This document shows positions 36,614 through 46,237 of a stretch of DNA of 64,000 bases, one piece after another. This DNA is from Bacillus oleivorans (GTDB taxonomy: Bacteria > Bacillota > Bacilli > Bacillales > JC228). The first letter of the stretch is position 1, and each line of letters begins with the position of its first letter. The translations under genes and the position numbers were made by a program. Location of the stretch: assembly GCF_900207585.1 (NCBI RefSeq), contig NZ_OAOP01000001.1, positions 372,001 to 436,000 on the forward strand, given 5' to 3'. Under the pieces are notes generated by a model. It did no database searches and was not told the origin of the DNA. It worked only from the letters and a program-made list of their open reading frames with translations.

Positions 36614-37873
36614 ATGATCAGTAGAAGCATCCCAAGAAAGTATAATGTTAGTAGCTTAGAAATGACTCTATTCATTATATCCATGGTATTCACTCCGCAA
36701 TACTTACCTATTGATATTAGGCCTGTGGTTTATATTTTTTGGGGGATGGTAGGGCTTTACCGGGGTGGTATGTTAACAAATTTGACCAGATATATTAAAA
36801 CTACTATGATAATTCTTCTAGTTTTAACTATCTATGGAGCTATCATTGTACTATTTAATGGTTCTGATCAAATTTATGTTTTTATGAGATATACAAGAGC
36901 TTTAGTAGCTCTGTTAGTTATCTGGATTTATATCAGTTCGATAAAGTTAGATATTGATAAAATAACAAACAGTATTCTTATTGTACTACTTATTCATTCA
37001 TTAATAATTATTGCAGAAATAATTGAACCTAGTGTAAAGGATTTAATGGTACCATTTGCAGGAGTTAGCAGGATGTTTTACCCATATAGAGCCAATGGGT
37101 TTGTAAATAGTTATGATTATGCTGGACTATATACTGTTCTTGGTTTTTTATTAGCTTCATACAAATATATATTGAATAGAAATAAATTGTATCTATTAAT
37201 CACTATTGTATGTGTAACTGCAACATTATTTACCTCAAGGTTGAATATTTTTTTAATGAGTATTGTTATGATAATTGTTTTAATAAAATCAATAAAAGAA
37301 AAGGCCCGTCTACTTTCTATACCTTTACTAGTTATTTTCTTTTTGGTAAGTACTACTGCTGTTTTTTTATGGGCGATTACAACGGATGCAATTCCTGGAG
37401 CACGTGATTTTATTTTTAATAGGTTTTATTGGGCTGATCAAGTATACAGTACAATTAGATATACCTATCCAGACAATGATATTCAAGAGGTCATTGCGTA
37501 TCAATTTGATTTAATGATGAATTTATCACTAATCTTTGGTAGTGGAATTGATGGAAATGTCGATCCAGGGTACACGCAATCTATTTATTCAGTAGGGCTT
37601 ATTGGAACTTTGATTATAGTATTCTACTATATATATCAATTATTTTATATAAAATATCTTCAAAAGGCTTCCAAAATATTTGATGGTAGAAATCTAATAT
37701 TTACATTAAGTTTCTTTTTATTGATATTTAATATTGTGTGGAATTTAAAGATATGGTTCTTCTTTTCTACAAGTATATTTGAACTCACAAGTATATTAAT
37801 AATTATATATGAGTTAAGTAATAAGAAAATAACAGTAGAAAAGAACAATTATGAAAGTAAATATAACTTTTGA
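36614..37873 (+). CDS. O-antigen/exopolysaccharide polymerase-like membrane protein (Wzy)
   Basis: This 419-residue protein has about ten to eleven transmembrane helices and a large extracellular loop before the last helices (about residues 265-325, ITTDAIPGARDFIFNRFYWADQ). There is low sequence conservation, as expected of Wzy polymerases. GANGFVNSYDYAGLYTVLGFLLA-like sequence (about residues 160-185) recalls the O-antigen ligase/polymerase fold. Position between glycosyltransferases and next to a Wzx flippase supports the role of polymerising repeat units. Confidence 0.78.
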   Translation: MISRSIPRKYNVSSLEMTLFIISMVFTPQYLPIDIRPVVYIFWGMVGLYRGGMLTNLTRYIKTTMIILLVLTIYGAIIVLFNGSDQIYVFMRYTRALVALLVIWIYISSIKLDIDKITNSILIVLLIHSLIIIAEIIEPSVKDLMVPFAGVSRMFYPYRANGFVNSYDYAGLYTVLGFLLASYKYILNRNKLYLLITIVCVTATLFTSRLNIFLMSIVMIIVLIKSIKEKARLLSIPLLVIFFLVSTTAVFLWAITTDAIPGARDFIFNRFYWADQVYSTIRYTYPDNDIQEVIAYQFDLMMNLSLIFGSGIDGNVDPGYTQSIYSVGLIGTLIIVFYYIYQLFYIKYLQKASKIFDGRNLIFTLSFFLLIFNIVWNLKIWFFFSTSIFELTSILIIIYELSNKKITVEKNNYESKYNF

Positions 37874-37924
37874 ACAAAAATTTAAACAATAACCAACTAA
37901 TAATTAAAAGTGGAGAGGATTTTG

Positions 37925-38743
37925 TTGAAAATTCCTATCAAATTAGTGCTCGTAGTGCTTTGTTACCGTGAAACAGAAGATATTAAGAAGATGCTTGATA
38001 GCATCAGAGATAAAAGAAAAAATATCTCTGTTATATTAGTTAATAGTTATTATGATGAATCGACAAAGGAGTCATTCCAAAAGATAGCTAACGAGCATAA
38101 TACGGATTTTATAAATATAGAAAATAAAGGTTATGGTTATGGAAATAATCGTGGTATTGAATATGCTAATAATCATTACGAGTATGAATACTTAGGAATA
38201 TGTAACCCTGATATTAAATTTAATCGATTACCTTTAGAGATCTTCACAGAAGAGTTCTACGACAGTATTATTGCACCACGAATAATAACGAAGACAGAAA
38301 GAGAGCAAAATCCTTATTATTATTCTCATTTAAAAGTAGTTGATTGGTTGAAATATATCGCGTTTAAAAGAAACTATTCCTTTGCTTATTATGCAGGGGT
38401 AGCAATAAATAAGGTGTATCGAGAAACTAGGTTAGTAATAGAAAAAATTACCAACAGAAGTAAAACTAAAATATATGCTTGTCATGGATCATGTTTTTTT
38501 ATTGGATATAAAGCAGCTAATAAAATAGGAGTGCCATATAACGAAGAAATGTTTTTATTCCATGAAGAGGAACATCTGGCCCGAATTGCGCGAAATAAAA
38601 ATATACCTACGGTTTTTATTAAAGATATTAATATAAAGCATTTTGAAGATGGTAGTTCTGTGGATATAAAAAAGAATGGTTCTATTTCAAAGTATATGAA
38701 ACAATCTTATATAACATTCTATAATTATTGGAATAAAAACTAG
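37925..38743 (+). CDS. Glycosyltransferase family 2 (rhamnosyltransferase-like)
   Basis: This protein of about 272 residues has LVLVVLCYRETEDIKKMLDSI, an ENKGYGYGNNRGIEYA block typical of WbbL/RgpA-like rhamnosyltransferases, the metal site CNPDIKF (in place of NPD) and CHGSCFFIGYKAANKIG...EEMFLFHEEEHLARIA. It probably uses dTDP-L-rhamnose made by the rml genes downstream. TTG 37925 follows GGAGAGG; GTG 37910 is less likely. Confidence 0.85.
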   Translation: MKIPIKLVLVVLCYRETEDIKKMLDSIRDKRKNISVILVNSYYDESTKESFQKIANEHNTDFINIENKGYGYGNNRGIEYANNHYEYEYLGICNPDIKFNRLPLEIFTEEFYDSIIAPRIITKTEREQNPYYYSHLKVVDWLKYIAFKRNYSFAYYAGVAINKVYRETRLVIEKITNRSKTKIYACHGSCFFIGYKAANKIGVPYNEEMFLFHEEEHLARIARNKNIPTVFIKDINIKHFEDGSSVDIKKNGSISKYMKQSYITFYNYWNKN

Positions 38744-38811
38744 GTCTTAAAGAACAATAAAAAAATTTTCTATGATTTAGACTTAGTTTGTCGATAAAAG
38801 GGGGGGAATAC

Positions 38812-39804
38812 TTGCCTAAATCATATCCATTAGTAACTTCAATAGTTTTATGTTACAAAAAATTTGATCACCTATATGATGCTATTAATTCAATTTTAAA
38901 TCAAGATTATCCTCGTATTGAATTGATCATTTCTGACGATGCCTCTGGTAATTTCCCTGAGGAAAACGTTCGAAACTATATTCAGAAAAATAAAAAAAAT
39001 AATATTGTAAATACAAAAATTATCATAAATAGACAAAATCTTGGTACTGTCCGAAACCTTAATGGCGCTCTGAAAGCTGGGAGTGGTGAGTACTTTGTTG
39101 GCCTGCCGGGTGATGATGTATTCTATGATAACACTGTAATGAGACGTGTAGTAGAAAGATTTGTAGAAACAGGAAATGAGATATTGTGTTGTCGACGTCT
39201 TCGTTGTTCAGAGGAAGGGTTGTTACCTCTTAGGTTGATGCCTAATAATGCTTATTTACCAATCATAAAAATGATTAATTCACCTAAAAAACAATATCGT
39301 GCATTTGCGCTTGGTCGTTATTACGAAATGGCATCGGGGTCTACCACATACTTTTCAAGAAAGCATTTTGAAAGATGGGGTTATTTTGATGAATCCTATA
39401 TTTTATGGGAAGATGGGCCTTTCTTCGCTCAATATACGCGTTCTGGTAATATCATACCTACTGCTTATGACATAATTGCAATTCGATATAGAGAAGGAGG
39501 AATATCTAATAGTAAGCCAAATCCTCTGATGCTAAAAGATTATTCTAGGTTTATTAATGTTGAGTGTTACCAACATAAGGACAAATTTAATAAGCTAGAT
39601 CGTCGATATTTATCCTTTTTATTTGAGAGATCAACTAAATTTAAGGGATATTCAAAGAGTAAACAGATTTGGATTTTAATCAAATATTTTGATGTAGTGA
39701 TACACAAATTAGGCTATAAATATTTTGGTTTATTTATTAGTTTTTACGAAAGTAATATCAGAAGCTTTAACGAAGTGAAGGGAGAAAAAAATGGATTACA
39801 ATAA
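38812..39804 (+). CDS. Glycosyltransferase family 2
   Basis: This protein of about 330 residues has TSIVLCYKKFDHLYDAINSILNQDYPRIELIISDDASG at the N-terminus, LGTVRNLNGALKAGSGEYFVGLPGDDVF (metal-binding DD) and WGYFDESYILWEDGPFFAQY as acceptor-side block. TTG 38812 is preferred because AAAGGGGGGG lies just upstream. It overlaps the FdtA-like gene by 14 bases. Confidence 0.88.
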   Translation: MPKSYPLVTSIVLCYKKFDHLYDAINSILNQDYPRIELIISDDASGNFPEENVRNYIQKNKKNNIVNTKIIINRQNLGTVRNLNGALKAGSGEYFVGLPGDDVFYDNTVMRRVVERFVETGNEILCCRRLRCSEEGLLPLRLMPNNAYLPIIKMINSPKKQYRAFALGRYYEMASGSTTYFSRKHFERWGYFDESYILWEDGPFFAQYTRSGNIIPTAYDIIAIRYREGGISNSKPNPLMLKDYSRFINVECYQHKDKFNKLDRRYLSFLFERSTKFKGYSKSKQIWILIKYFDVVIHKLGYKYFGLFISFYESNIRSFNEVKGEKNGLQ

Positions 39805-40198
39805 AATTGATATTAAAACAATCCCAACTAATGAGATGGGGTCTTTATCCTTTTTTGAAGGAGAAAGTGATATTCCGTTTCAAATTAAGAGGATCTACTT
39901 TATACATGGTGTTCCTAAAGGAACGCAACGAGGCGGACACGCCCATAAACAATTACAACAAATCCTTTTTTGTCCATTTGGAAAGATTGAGATATTACTA
40001 GATAATGGTAAAAAGAAAGAAAGCTTTTTTTTAGATGAGCCAAACAAGGGCCTAATAATCGGTAATGGAATATGGAGAGAAATGATATGGCATAATAGTA
40101 ACTCTGTGTTATGTGTTGCAGCTTCTGAGTATTATGATGAGAGTGATTATATTAGAAATTACGATGATTTTTTAAAGATGGTAAAGGTAGGGATATAA
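39791..40198 (+). CDS. dTDP-4-oxo-6-deoxy-D-glucose 3,4-ketoisomerase (FdtA/QdtA-like)
   Basis: This 135-residue single-domain cupin has PKGTQRGGHAHKQLQQILFCPFGKIEILLDNG, the signature of sugar 3,4-ketoisomerases, and IGNGIWREM. It converts the product of RmlB (dTDP-4-keto-6-deoxyglucose) into a 3-keto isomer, the substrate of the aminotransferase next door. FdtA (galacto product) and QdtA (gluco product) cannot be separated by eye. Confidence 0.85.
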   Translation: MDYNKIDIKTIPTNEMGSLSFFEGESDIPFQIKRIYFIHGVPKGTQRGGHAHKQLQQILFCPFGKIEILLDNGKKKESFFLDEPNKGLIIGNGIWREMIWHNSNSVLCVAASEYYDESDYIRNYDDFLKMVKVGI

Positions 40199-40277
40199 TA
40201 TATTTTTAGTCCTCCCTTCTAAGTATTGAAATAGTCTTTATAAATAAAAAGAATAGTGAAAGGAAGAGTTATATTAT

Positions 40278-41369
40278 ATGAAAGTACCATTTTCTACTTT
40301 TGACCTCCTTCATAGTGAGATTCGTAGTGAATTAGATGAATCATACAGTAATGTTATAGATTCAGGATGGTTTATTCGTGGTAAGGAATGTGAAGCTTTT
40401 GAAGAAGAGTTTGCTGCTTATAATGATGCAAAATATTGCTGTGGAGTAGGTAATGGTATGGATGCGTTAACTTTACTTCTTCGAGCATATGACATAAAAG
40501 ATGGGGATGAGGTAATAATTCCAGAACATACTTATGTTGCGGATGCCTTATCTGTCACACTAAACGGTGCCACTATTGTACTTGCACCTGTTGGCGATGA
40601 TTTCTTATTAGATGTAAACAAACTTCATGAATTCGTTACTTCTAAAACGAAAGCGATTGTTGCAGTGCATCTTTATGGTCAATGTTGTGATATGGATGTA
40701 ATAAGTAAGATTGCTAATAAATTTGATGTTGTGGTGATAGAAGATTGTGCGCAATCTCACGGTGCACAATATAAAGGTAAACGTTGTGGTTCCTTGAGTG
40801 ATGCTGCAGCATGGAGTTTTTATCCTGGAAAAAACTTAGGTGCTCTCGGTGATGGTGGAGCAATAACAACCAATAATAAGAATATATATGAAAAAATAAA
40901 AGCCCTAAGTAATTATGGCTCTCATAAGAAATATGAAAATAAGTTTAAGGGATATAATTCACGCTTAGATGAGTTGCAGAGTGCCCTACTTAGAGTAAAA
41001 CTAAAGCATTTGGATCGTTGGACTATTGAAAGGCAGAGAATAGCAAAACGTTACTTAGACGAAATAGTACACCCGGATGTAGTTTTACCAACTATAAACA
41101 GTAATAATACACATGTATGGCACCTTTTTGTTATTAGATCAAAAAGAAGGAATGAGATTCAAGAGTACCTTTCTTCACAAGGAATTGGAACAACAATTCA
41201 CTATCCAATACCAATACACTTACAAGAAGCATATAAAGATTTAGGTAACAAAAAGGGAGATTACCCTATTGCAGAGATGCTAGCTGATGAGGTCTTATCT
41301 ATACCTTTGTTTTATGGTATGACAGATGAACAGATCAGTTATGTTGTTGAAACAATTAACAATTTTTAA
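40278..41369 (+). CDS. PLP-dependent sugar 3-aminotransferase (FdtB/QdtB-like, DegT/DnrJ/EryC1 family)
   Basis: This 363-residue aminotransferase has [70 protein letters not shown] (PLP lysine Lys185) and [27 protein letters not shown]. It would install the 3-amino group, giving dTDP-D-Fuc3N or dTDP-D-Qui3N. The ATG has AAAGGAAGAG upstream. It is 15 bases before the flippase gene. Confidence 0.9.
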   Translation: MKVPFSTFDLLHSEIRSELDESYSNVIDSGWFIRGKECEAFEEEFAAYNDAKYCCGVGNGMDALTLLLRAYDIKDGDEVIIPEHTYVADALSVTLNGATIVLAPVGDDFLLDVNKLHEFVTSKTKAIVAVHLYGQCCDMDVISKIANKFDVVVIEDCAQSHGAQYKGKRCGSLSDAAAWSFYPGKNLGALGDGGAITTNNKNIYEKIKALSNYGSHKKYENKFKGYNSRLDELQSALLRVKLKHLDRWTIERQRIAKRYLDEIVHPDVVLPTINSNNTHVWHLFVIRSKRRNEIQEYLSSQGIGTTIHYPIPIHLQEAYKDLGNKKGDYPIAEMLADEVLSIPLFYGMTDEQISYVVETINNF

Positions 41370-41384
41370 GTTAGGAAGAGAAAT

Positions 41385-42821
41385 ATGTCACAAAATCGTG
41401 CCAAGCTATTTATAGAAAATTTTTTATTGTATGGTGGAATTAATGCACTTAATAAAGTAGTTCCATTACTAATGCTTCCAATAATCACAAGATTATTAAC
41501 AGATACTGCAGAGTATGGACGATTTGACATGTTCATTACTATAATAAGTTTTGGGTCAAGTTTTGCGATACTTGGAATGTATGATGCCCTATATAGAGAA
41601 TACTTCGAAAAGGAAAGTAAAGAATATAAAGAACAAGTAACATCAACAGCATTAACGATTGTATTAATTGCATCGGTAATTGTTTTCTTTATATTATTGA
41701 TATTTAATAAACAATTTTCGCAATTTTTTTTAGGCGATACAAAAAGTAGCCCTATAGTAATTATGGCAGCGATAGGGATATTTATTACTGCAAACCAAAG
41801 TATATTCGCTGCACCCACAAGAATGCATAATAAAAGGAAAATATATCTCATTTCAGGTTTGTCTTACTCAGTGATATATTACGTATTAGCAATTGGGTTA
41901 ATTTTTTGGGGATATGGGTACAAGGGCTTGTTATACGGCAATATATTAGCTACTTTTTTTCTTCTAGTATTTTTTATTATAATTAATAAAAAATATTTTG
42001 ATATTAGAAAGTATAATTCGGCTGTAGCTAAAAATTTGTTTAAGATCGGTTTGCCGCTATTGCCTACATTTTTAGCTTACTGGGTTTATCGGTCAATGGA
42101 TAAAATTATGATAACTAATTTACTTGACCTTGGACAAGTTGGTATATACTCTATAGGTGCTAGAGTAGCTTCGGTTAGTCAGTTTATTTATACTGCTTTT
42201 GCAGGTGGTTGGCAGTACTTTGCTTTCTCAACAATGAAAGATAAAGACCAGGTTGAATTAACTTCAAAGGTATTTGAATATTTAGGAATAATTTCATTTT
42301 TAGCGTTTTTAATAGCTACACTTTTTGATGATATAATATTTGAAATTCTTTTTAGTGGCCCTTATGAAAAAGGTGTAAGTGTGTTCCCCTATTTGTTTTT
42401 ATCACCGTTATTATTAATGTTATTTCAAACAGCAGGAAATCAATTTTTAGTTATTAAGAAAAGCTATATAATTACCATTAGTTTAATTTTAGGAGTAGCT
42501 GTTAATTTGTTACTTAACTATATTCTAATACAGCAGTACGGGATAAAAGGTAGTGCGTTAGCAACATTAGTTGGTTATGCTGTTTCTCTATTAATAGTTG
42601 TTATAATAGATATTAAATTAAAGTTGTTAAAGGTTAGTTTGAAATTTATCGTAATGAGTATTTTATTAACTTTAACAATTATCAATTTATTTCTATTCGA
42701 TACACGATCTACAAACATTTACGTTTTATTAAGTATCTGTTTGATTTCAAGCATCTATATTAAGGACGTAAAATTATTAATGAATGTATTAAAAAAACCA
42801 AAAAAAGTTATGGATAAATAA
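41385..42821 (+). CDS. Oligosaccharide flippase (Wzx-like)
   Basis: This 478-residue protein of the MATE/Wzx superfamily has 12-14 transmembrane helices. It begins FIENFLLYGGINALNKVVPLLMLPIITRLLTDTAEYGRFDM, the usual N-terminal pattern for polysaccharide flippases, and has YWVYRSMDKIMITNLLDLGQVGIYSIGARVA in the middle. It moves undecaprenyl-linked repeat units across the membrane for the Wzy-like polymerase at 36614. Confidence 0.9.
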   Translation: MSQNRAKLFIENFLLYGGINALNKVVPLLMLPIITRLLTDTAEYGRFDMFITIISFGSSFAILGMYDALYREYFEKESKEYKEQVTSTALTIVLIASVIVFFILLIFNKQFSQFFLGDTKSSPIVIMAAIGIFITANQSIFAAPTRMHNKRKIYLISGLSYSVIYYVLAIGLIFWGYGYKGLLYGNILATFFLLVFFIIINKKYFDIRKYNSAVAKNLFKIGLPLLPTFLAYWVYRSMDKIMITNLLDLGQVGIYSIGARVASVSQFIYTAFAGGWQYFAFSTMKDKDQVELTSKVFEYLGIISFLAFLIATLFDDIIFEILFSGPYEKGVSVFPYLFLSPLLLMLFQTAGNQFLVIKKSYIITISLILGVAVNLLLNYILIQQYGIKGSALATLVGYAVSLLIVVIIDIKLKLLKVSLKFIVMSILLTLTIINLFLFDTRSTNIYVLLSICLISSIYIKDVKLLMNVLKKPKKVMDK

Positions 42822-42988
42822 TCTTTTTTATTTATAAATGAAAATTTTAAGGAATATGTCATGCAAAATATTCTTCAGGTGAGGATATTAGAAAAATGGC
42901 TAATTATCGAATTTAAATCTAGATAAAAAATAATTTTAAGTATTTTATTTTTGTTAAAACCTTTTATAAAAGGGAGACGAGATGCTTT

Positions 42989-43990
42989 ATGGTTTTACAA
43001 GTTATATCTCTAAATGAGGTAGAGGAGAAAGATAAAGTTAAAGTTGATAAATTTATAATGGATTCTAATAGTAATGGTGAATTTATAAATACTATAAAAT
43101 ATCTTTCATATCATAACGAATCATGGTTTAATGATGATTCTGTAATAGTGAAGGATGTTAGCTCTGGTGTAATAAAAAGTGTAATGATGGCTGCAATTAA
43201 AAAAAATGATGACAATACGATCATTTCTCATCCTGGAACAACATTTTCAGGTCCTATTTTTAATGGGAAAAGAAATTTTGAAGAAATGGAACAAATATTA
43301 GAATTAATTCTTTCTTATTATGATAAAAAATATAAATATATGGAATTAAAGATTCAGCCCAATCATTATTCCACTCAACCTTATCAGGAAGTGGAATATC
43401 TTTTATTAAAAATAGGATTTAGATTTGGTTTTACTGCATTATCAAATGTAATAGATTTAAAAAAATATAAAGAAGAAAATGATTTTCTTAAATTATATAA
43501 TCAAAAGAGACGAAATCAAGTGAAAAAATCAATAAAAGAAAGTAACTATACTTTCACTAGACTTAACAATATTGATGAAAATATATGGACTAATATGGAA
43601 CGGAATATACGTACTAAATTTGAGACTAATACAACCCACACTTATAATCAGATAGTTGACTTGCATGACAAATTTAAAGAGAATATAGTACCATATGCTA
43701 CTTATAGAAAAGATGGTCAATATGGGGCATTTGCTCTCGCTTTCAAGTTTAAAAATGTTTTCCATACACAATATTTAGATTTAAATTATGAACTTAGACA
43801 AGAATATCCTAACCTTTTTTTAATTCATACTCTAGTTAAAGAAGCAATTAGTGAAGGATTTGGCTATTTTAGTTTTGGTGCAAGCACTGAAAATGGCGGA
43901 CGCGATTTAAACTTGGGTTTATATAATTATAAGTCTGGTTTCGGTGGGGGATCAATATTATTACCGGTATATAAGAGAAAGTTGAGGTGA
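42989..43990 (+). CDS. GNAT/FemAB-like acyltransferase
   Basis: This 333-residue protein has two GNAT-like halves as in FemA/FemB and BioF2-like acetyltransferases. Conserved points are FSGPIFNGKRNFEEM, RRNQVKKSIKES (typical of FemAB-related sugar N-acyltransferases), YGAFALAFKFKNVFHTQYLDLNYELRQEYPNLFLIHTLVKEA and the C-terminal LYNYKSGFGGGS. No amino acid ligase partner is nearby. In this context it may acylate an aminosugar, possibly with an amino acid or acetyl group. The start at 42989 follows AAAGGGAGACGAG. Confidence 0.78.
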   Translation: MVLQVISLNEVEEKDKVKVDKFIMDSNSNGEFINTIKYLSYHNESWFNDDSVIVKDVSSGVIKSVMMAAIKKNDDNTIISHPGTTFSGPIFNGKRNFEEMEQILELILSYYDKKYKYMELKIQPNHYSTQPYQEVEYLLLKIGFRFGFTALSNVIDLKKYKEENDFLKLYNQKRRNQVKKSIKESNYTFTRLNNIDENIWTNMERNIRTKFETNTTHTYNQIVDLHDKFKENIVPYATYRKDGQYGAFALAFKFKNVFHTQYLDLNYELRQEYPNLFLIHTLVKEAISEGFGYFSFGASTENGGRDLNLGLYNYKSGFGGGSILLPVYKRKLR

Positions 43991-44532
43991 TTATTATTTT
44001 TTACATTGACGTAGACGAAAACTTGAAATTAAAGTTACTTCTAAAACAAGATAGTATTAAATTTTTCGAGTTGATTAAAAAAAATGATCAACATTTAGTA
44101 ACATTTATGCCTAGAATAAAAGAGAATAACAGTGTTGAAGATAGTGAAAAAGTTATTGATTTATTTTTAAATCAACTACTACAAAATAATGGCTTTAGAA
44201 CTGGTATATTTTATAAAGATATTTTGATAGGTATTATTGGACCAAAGTACATTGACTGGCAAAATAGAAAAACCGAAATAATGTATTGGGTTGATAAAGA
44301 ATATCTAGGAAGAGGAATTGCAACAAAGTGTACTTTAAAAGTACTTGATATTGTTTTCAATTATTACGGTCTAAATAAAGCAATGTTAAAAATTAGTGTG
44401 GAAAATAAGGCTTCTATTAAAATTGCAGAAAAGTGTGGTTTTGTATTAGAAGGTATTAGCAAAGAAGATGAGTTATTAGATGATGGATATACCGATGTTC
44501 TAAATTATAGTATTTTTAATAAAAAAGCGTAA
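43987..44532 (+). CDS. GNAT N-acetyltransferase (RimJ/RimL-like)
   Basis: This 181-residue protein has IFYKDILIGIIG, IMYWVDKEYLGRGIATKCTLKVLDIVF (acetyl-CoA-binding Q/RxxGxG/A pattern) and VENKASIKIAEKCGFVLEG. It overlaps the previous acyltransferase by 4 bases. It could supply the N-acetyl transfer to the 3-aminosugar in place of an FdtC-type enzyme, which is absent. GTG 43987 is the start; the strong AGGTGATT overlaps it, so a start a few codons later is possible. Confidence 0.82.
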   Translation: MIIIFYIDVDENLKLKLLLKQDSIKFFELIKKNDQHLVTFMPRIKENNSVEDSEKVIDLFLNQLLQNNGFRTGIFYKDILIGIIGPKYIDWQNRKTEIMYWVDKEYLGRGIATKCTLKVLDIVFNYYGLNKAMLKISVENKASIKIAEKCGFVLEGISKEDELLDDGYTDVLNYSIFNKKA

Positions 44533-44637
44533 TTTTTTTTGAAGAATGGTTTGAAGATATCATAGTTTTATTAAAAGGATATAGAAATCGGTTTTAGGGA
44601 ATCTTCCTAAGTATAAGTGAACAAGTGTTTGATAACT

Positions 44638-44670
44638 AAAAGGGCCAGTGCCTTGATACTGGCTCTTTTT
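44638..44670 (+). terminator. Terminator inside polysaccharide locus
   Basis: AAAGGGCCAGT and ACTGGCTCTTT form the stem with loop GCCTTGAT and a TTTTT tail. It separates the acyltransferase genes from rmlA, so read-through or a new promoter is needed. Confidence 0.8.
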
Positions 44671-44764
44671 AAATTTAACACATAATTCAGTGATTAGTTT
44701 TAAAGTTTTAGTATGCAAGGGTTATTATAAAATAGTTAATAATCAGTTATATAGGAGGGTTTTT

Positions 44765-45652
44765 TTGAAAGGTATTATTCTTGCTGGTGGTAGTGGTACA
44801 CGTCTTTATCCTTTAACCAAAACAATTTCGAAACAGTTATTACCAATTTACGATAAGCCAATGATTTACTATCCTCTTTCTATTCTTATGTTAGCAGGTA
44901 TTAAAGACATACTTATCATTTCAACTCCACAGGACGTTTCAAGGTTTGAAGAGTTATTAGGGGATGGATCTGATATTGGTATATCTTTATCGTATGAAGT
45001 ACAACCATCACCTGATGGACTAGCTCAAGCATTTATTATTGGAGAGAATTTTATTGGAAATGACAGTGTTGCCTTAGTTTTAGGTGACAATATTTTTTAT
45101 GGTCATGGTTTGACAGACCTGTTACTTAAAGCCTCAAATCTTCAAAAAGGTGCAACAGTATTTGGTTATTATGTAAATGATCCTGAACGGTTTGGTGTGG
45201 TTGATTTTAACAATGAAGGTAAAGTTGTATCTATTGAAGAAAAGCCAGAAAAGCCAAAATCTAATTATGCTGTTACAGGATTGTATTTCTATGATAATAG
45301 GGTAGTAGATATTGCCAAGGGTATCCGACCATCAGCAAGGGGTGAACTTGAGATTACAGATGTAAATAAAGCTTACCTTGAATTAGGAGAACTTAATGTT
45401 GAATTACTTGGTAGGGGCTTTGCCTGGCTTGATACAGGTACCCATGAATCGTTGTTAGAGGCTTCTCAATTTATTGAAACAATTGAAAAACGTCAGAGTT
45501 TAAAAGTAGCGTGTCTCGAGGAAATTGCTTACAGAATGGGATACATTTCAACAGAACAATTAGTTAAGCTTGCTAAGCCATTGAAGAAGAATGAATATGG
45601 AAAATATCTATTAAAAATTGCTGATCAGTCAAAAGCCCTACAGTCAATTTAA
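44765..45652 (+). CDS. rmlA: Glucose-1-phosphate thymidylyltransferase
   Basis: This 295-residue enzyme starts [39 protein letters not shown] and carries [34 protein letters not shown] and [13 protein letters not shown]. It makes dTDP-glucose, used by RmlB for both rhamnose and the FdtA/FdtB route. The start is TTG 44765 behind AGGAGGGTTT; upstream in-frame codons back to 44690 lack a site. Confidence 0.94.
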   Translation: MKGIILAGGSGTRLYPLTKTISKQLLPIYDKPMIYYPLSILMLAGIKDILIISTPQDVSRFEELLGDGSDIGISLSYEVQPSPDGLAQAFIIGENFIGNDSVALVLGDNIFYGHGLTDLLLKASNLQKGATVFGYYVNDPERFGVVDFNNEGKVVSIEEKPEKPKSNYAVTGLYFYDNRVVDIAKGIRPSARGELEITDVNKAYLELGELNVELLGRGFAWLDTGTHESLLEASQFIETIEKRQSLKVACLEEIAYRMGYISTEQLVKLAKPLKKNEYGKYLLKIADQSKALQSI

Positions 45653-45670
45653 TAAAAGTGGGTGATGTTT

Positions 45671-46237
45671 ATGAATTTTATTGAGACAAAATTATCAGGT
45701 GTAATTATAATTGAACCGAACGTTTTTGAAGATCATCGAGGCTTTTTTATGGAAAGTTATAATAAAAAAAATTTTGAAAACGCAGGTTTAAATTATAATT
45801 TTATTCAGGATAATCATTCATTATCTGTACAAACAGGGACACTAAGAGGCTTGCATTATCAATTAGCACCTAAAGCACAGACTAAGTTAATTCGAGTAAC
45901 ACGTGGTGCTGTGTATGATGTTGCGGTGGATATACGAATTGGGTCCCCAACATTCGGTCAATGGGTCGGAGTCATTTTAAATGAGAAGAACAAAAGACAA
46001 TTGCTTGTTCCAAAAGGGTTTGCTCATGGTTTCTGCACTATTGAGTCTAATACAGAGGTACAATACAAAGTTGATGAATTTTATTTTCCAGAATACGACC
46101 GTAGTATTCTGTGGAATGATCCCAAAATTGGAATAGAATGGCCTTTAAATGTAGCGCCTATATTATCTGGGAAAGATGAGAAAGCTCCTTTACTTAAAAA
46201 TGCAGACAACAACTTTAAATTCGGTGAGAGTATATGA
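45671..46237 (+). CDS. rmlC: dTDP-4-dehydrorhamnose 3,5-epimerase
   Basis: This cupin of about 188 residues has EDHRGFFMESY, QDNHSLSVQTGTLRGLHYQL (catalytic His in LRGLHYQ), VTRGAVYDVAVDIR and VPKGFAHGF. It epimerises dTDP-4-keto-6-deoxyglucose to the L-lyxo form. ATG 45671 follows GTGGGTGAT; GTG 45662 is alternative. It overlaps rmlD by 4 bases. Confidence 0.93.
   Translation: MNFIETKLSGVIIIEPNVFEDHRGFFMESYNKKNFENAGLNYNFIQDNHSLSVQTGTLRGLHYQLAPKAQTKLIRVTRGAVYDVAVDIRIGSPTFGQWVGVILNEKNKRQLLVPKGFAHGFCTIESNTEVQYKVDEFYFPEYDRSILWNDPKIGIEWPLNVAPILSGKDEKAPLLKNADNNFKFGESI

Noticed and set aside
37210-37407. Short reading frame inside the Wzy-like polymerase gene
   Set aside because: Out-of-frame shadow within a long polytopic membrane protein; no ribosome binding site.
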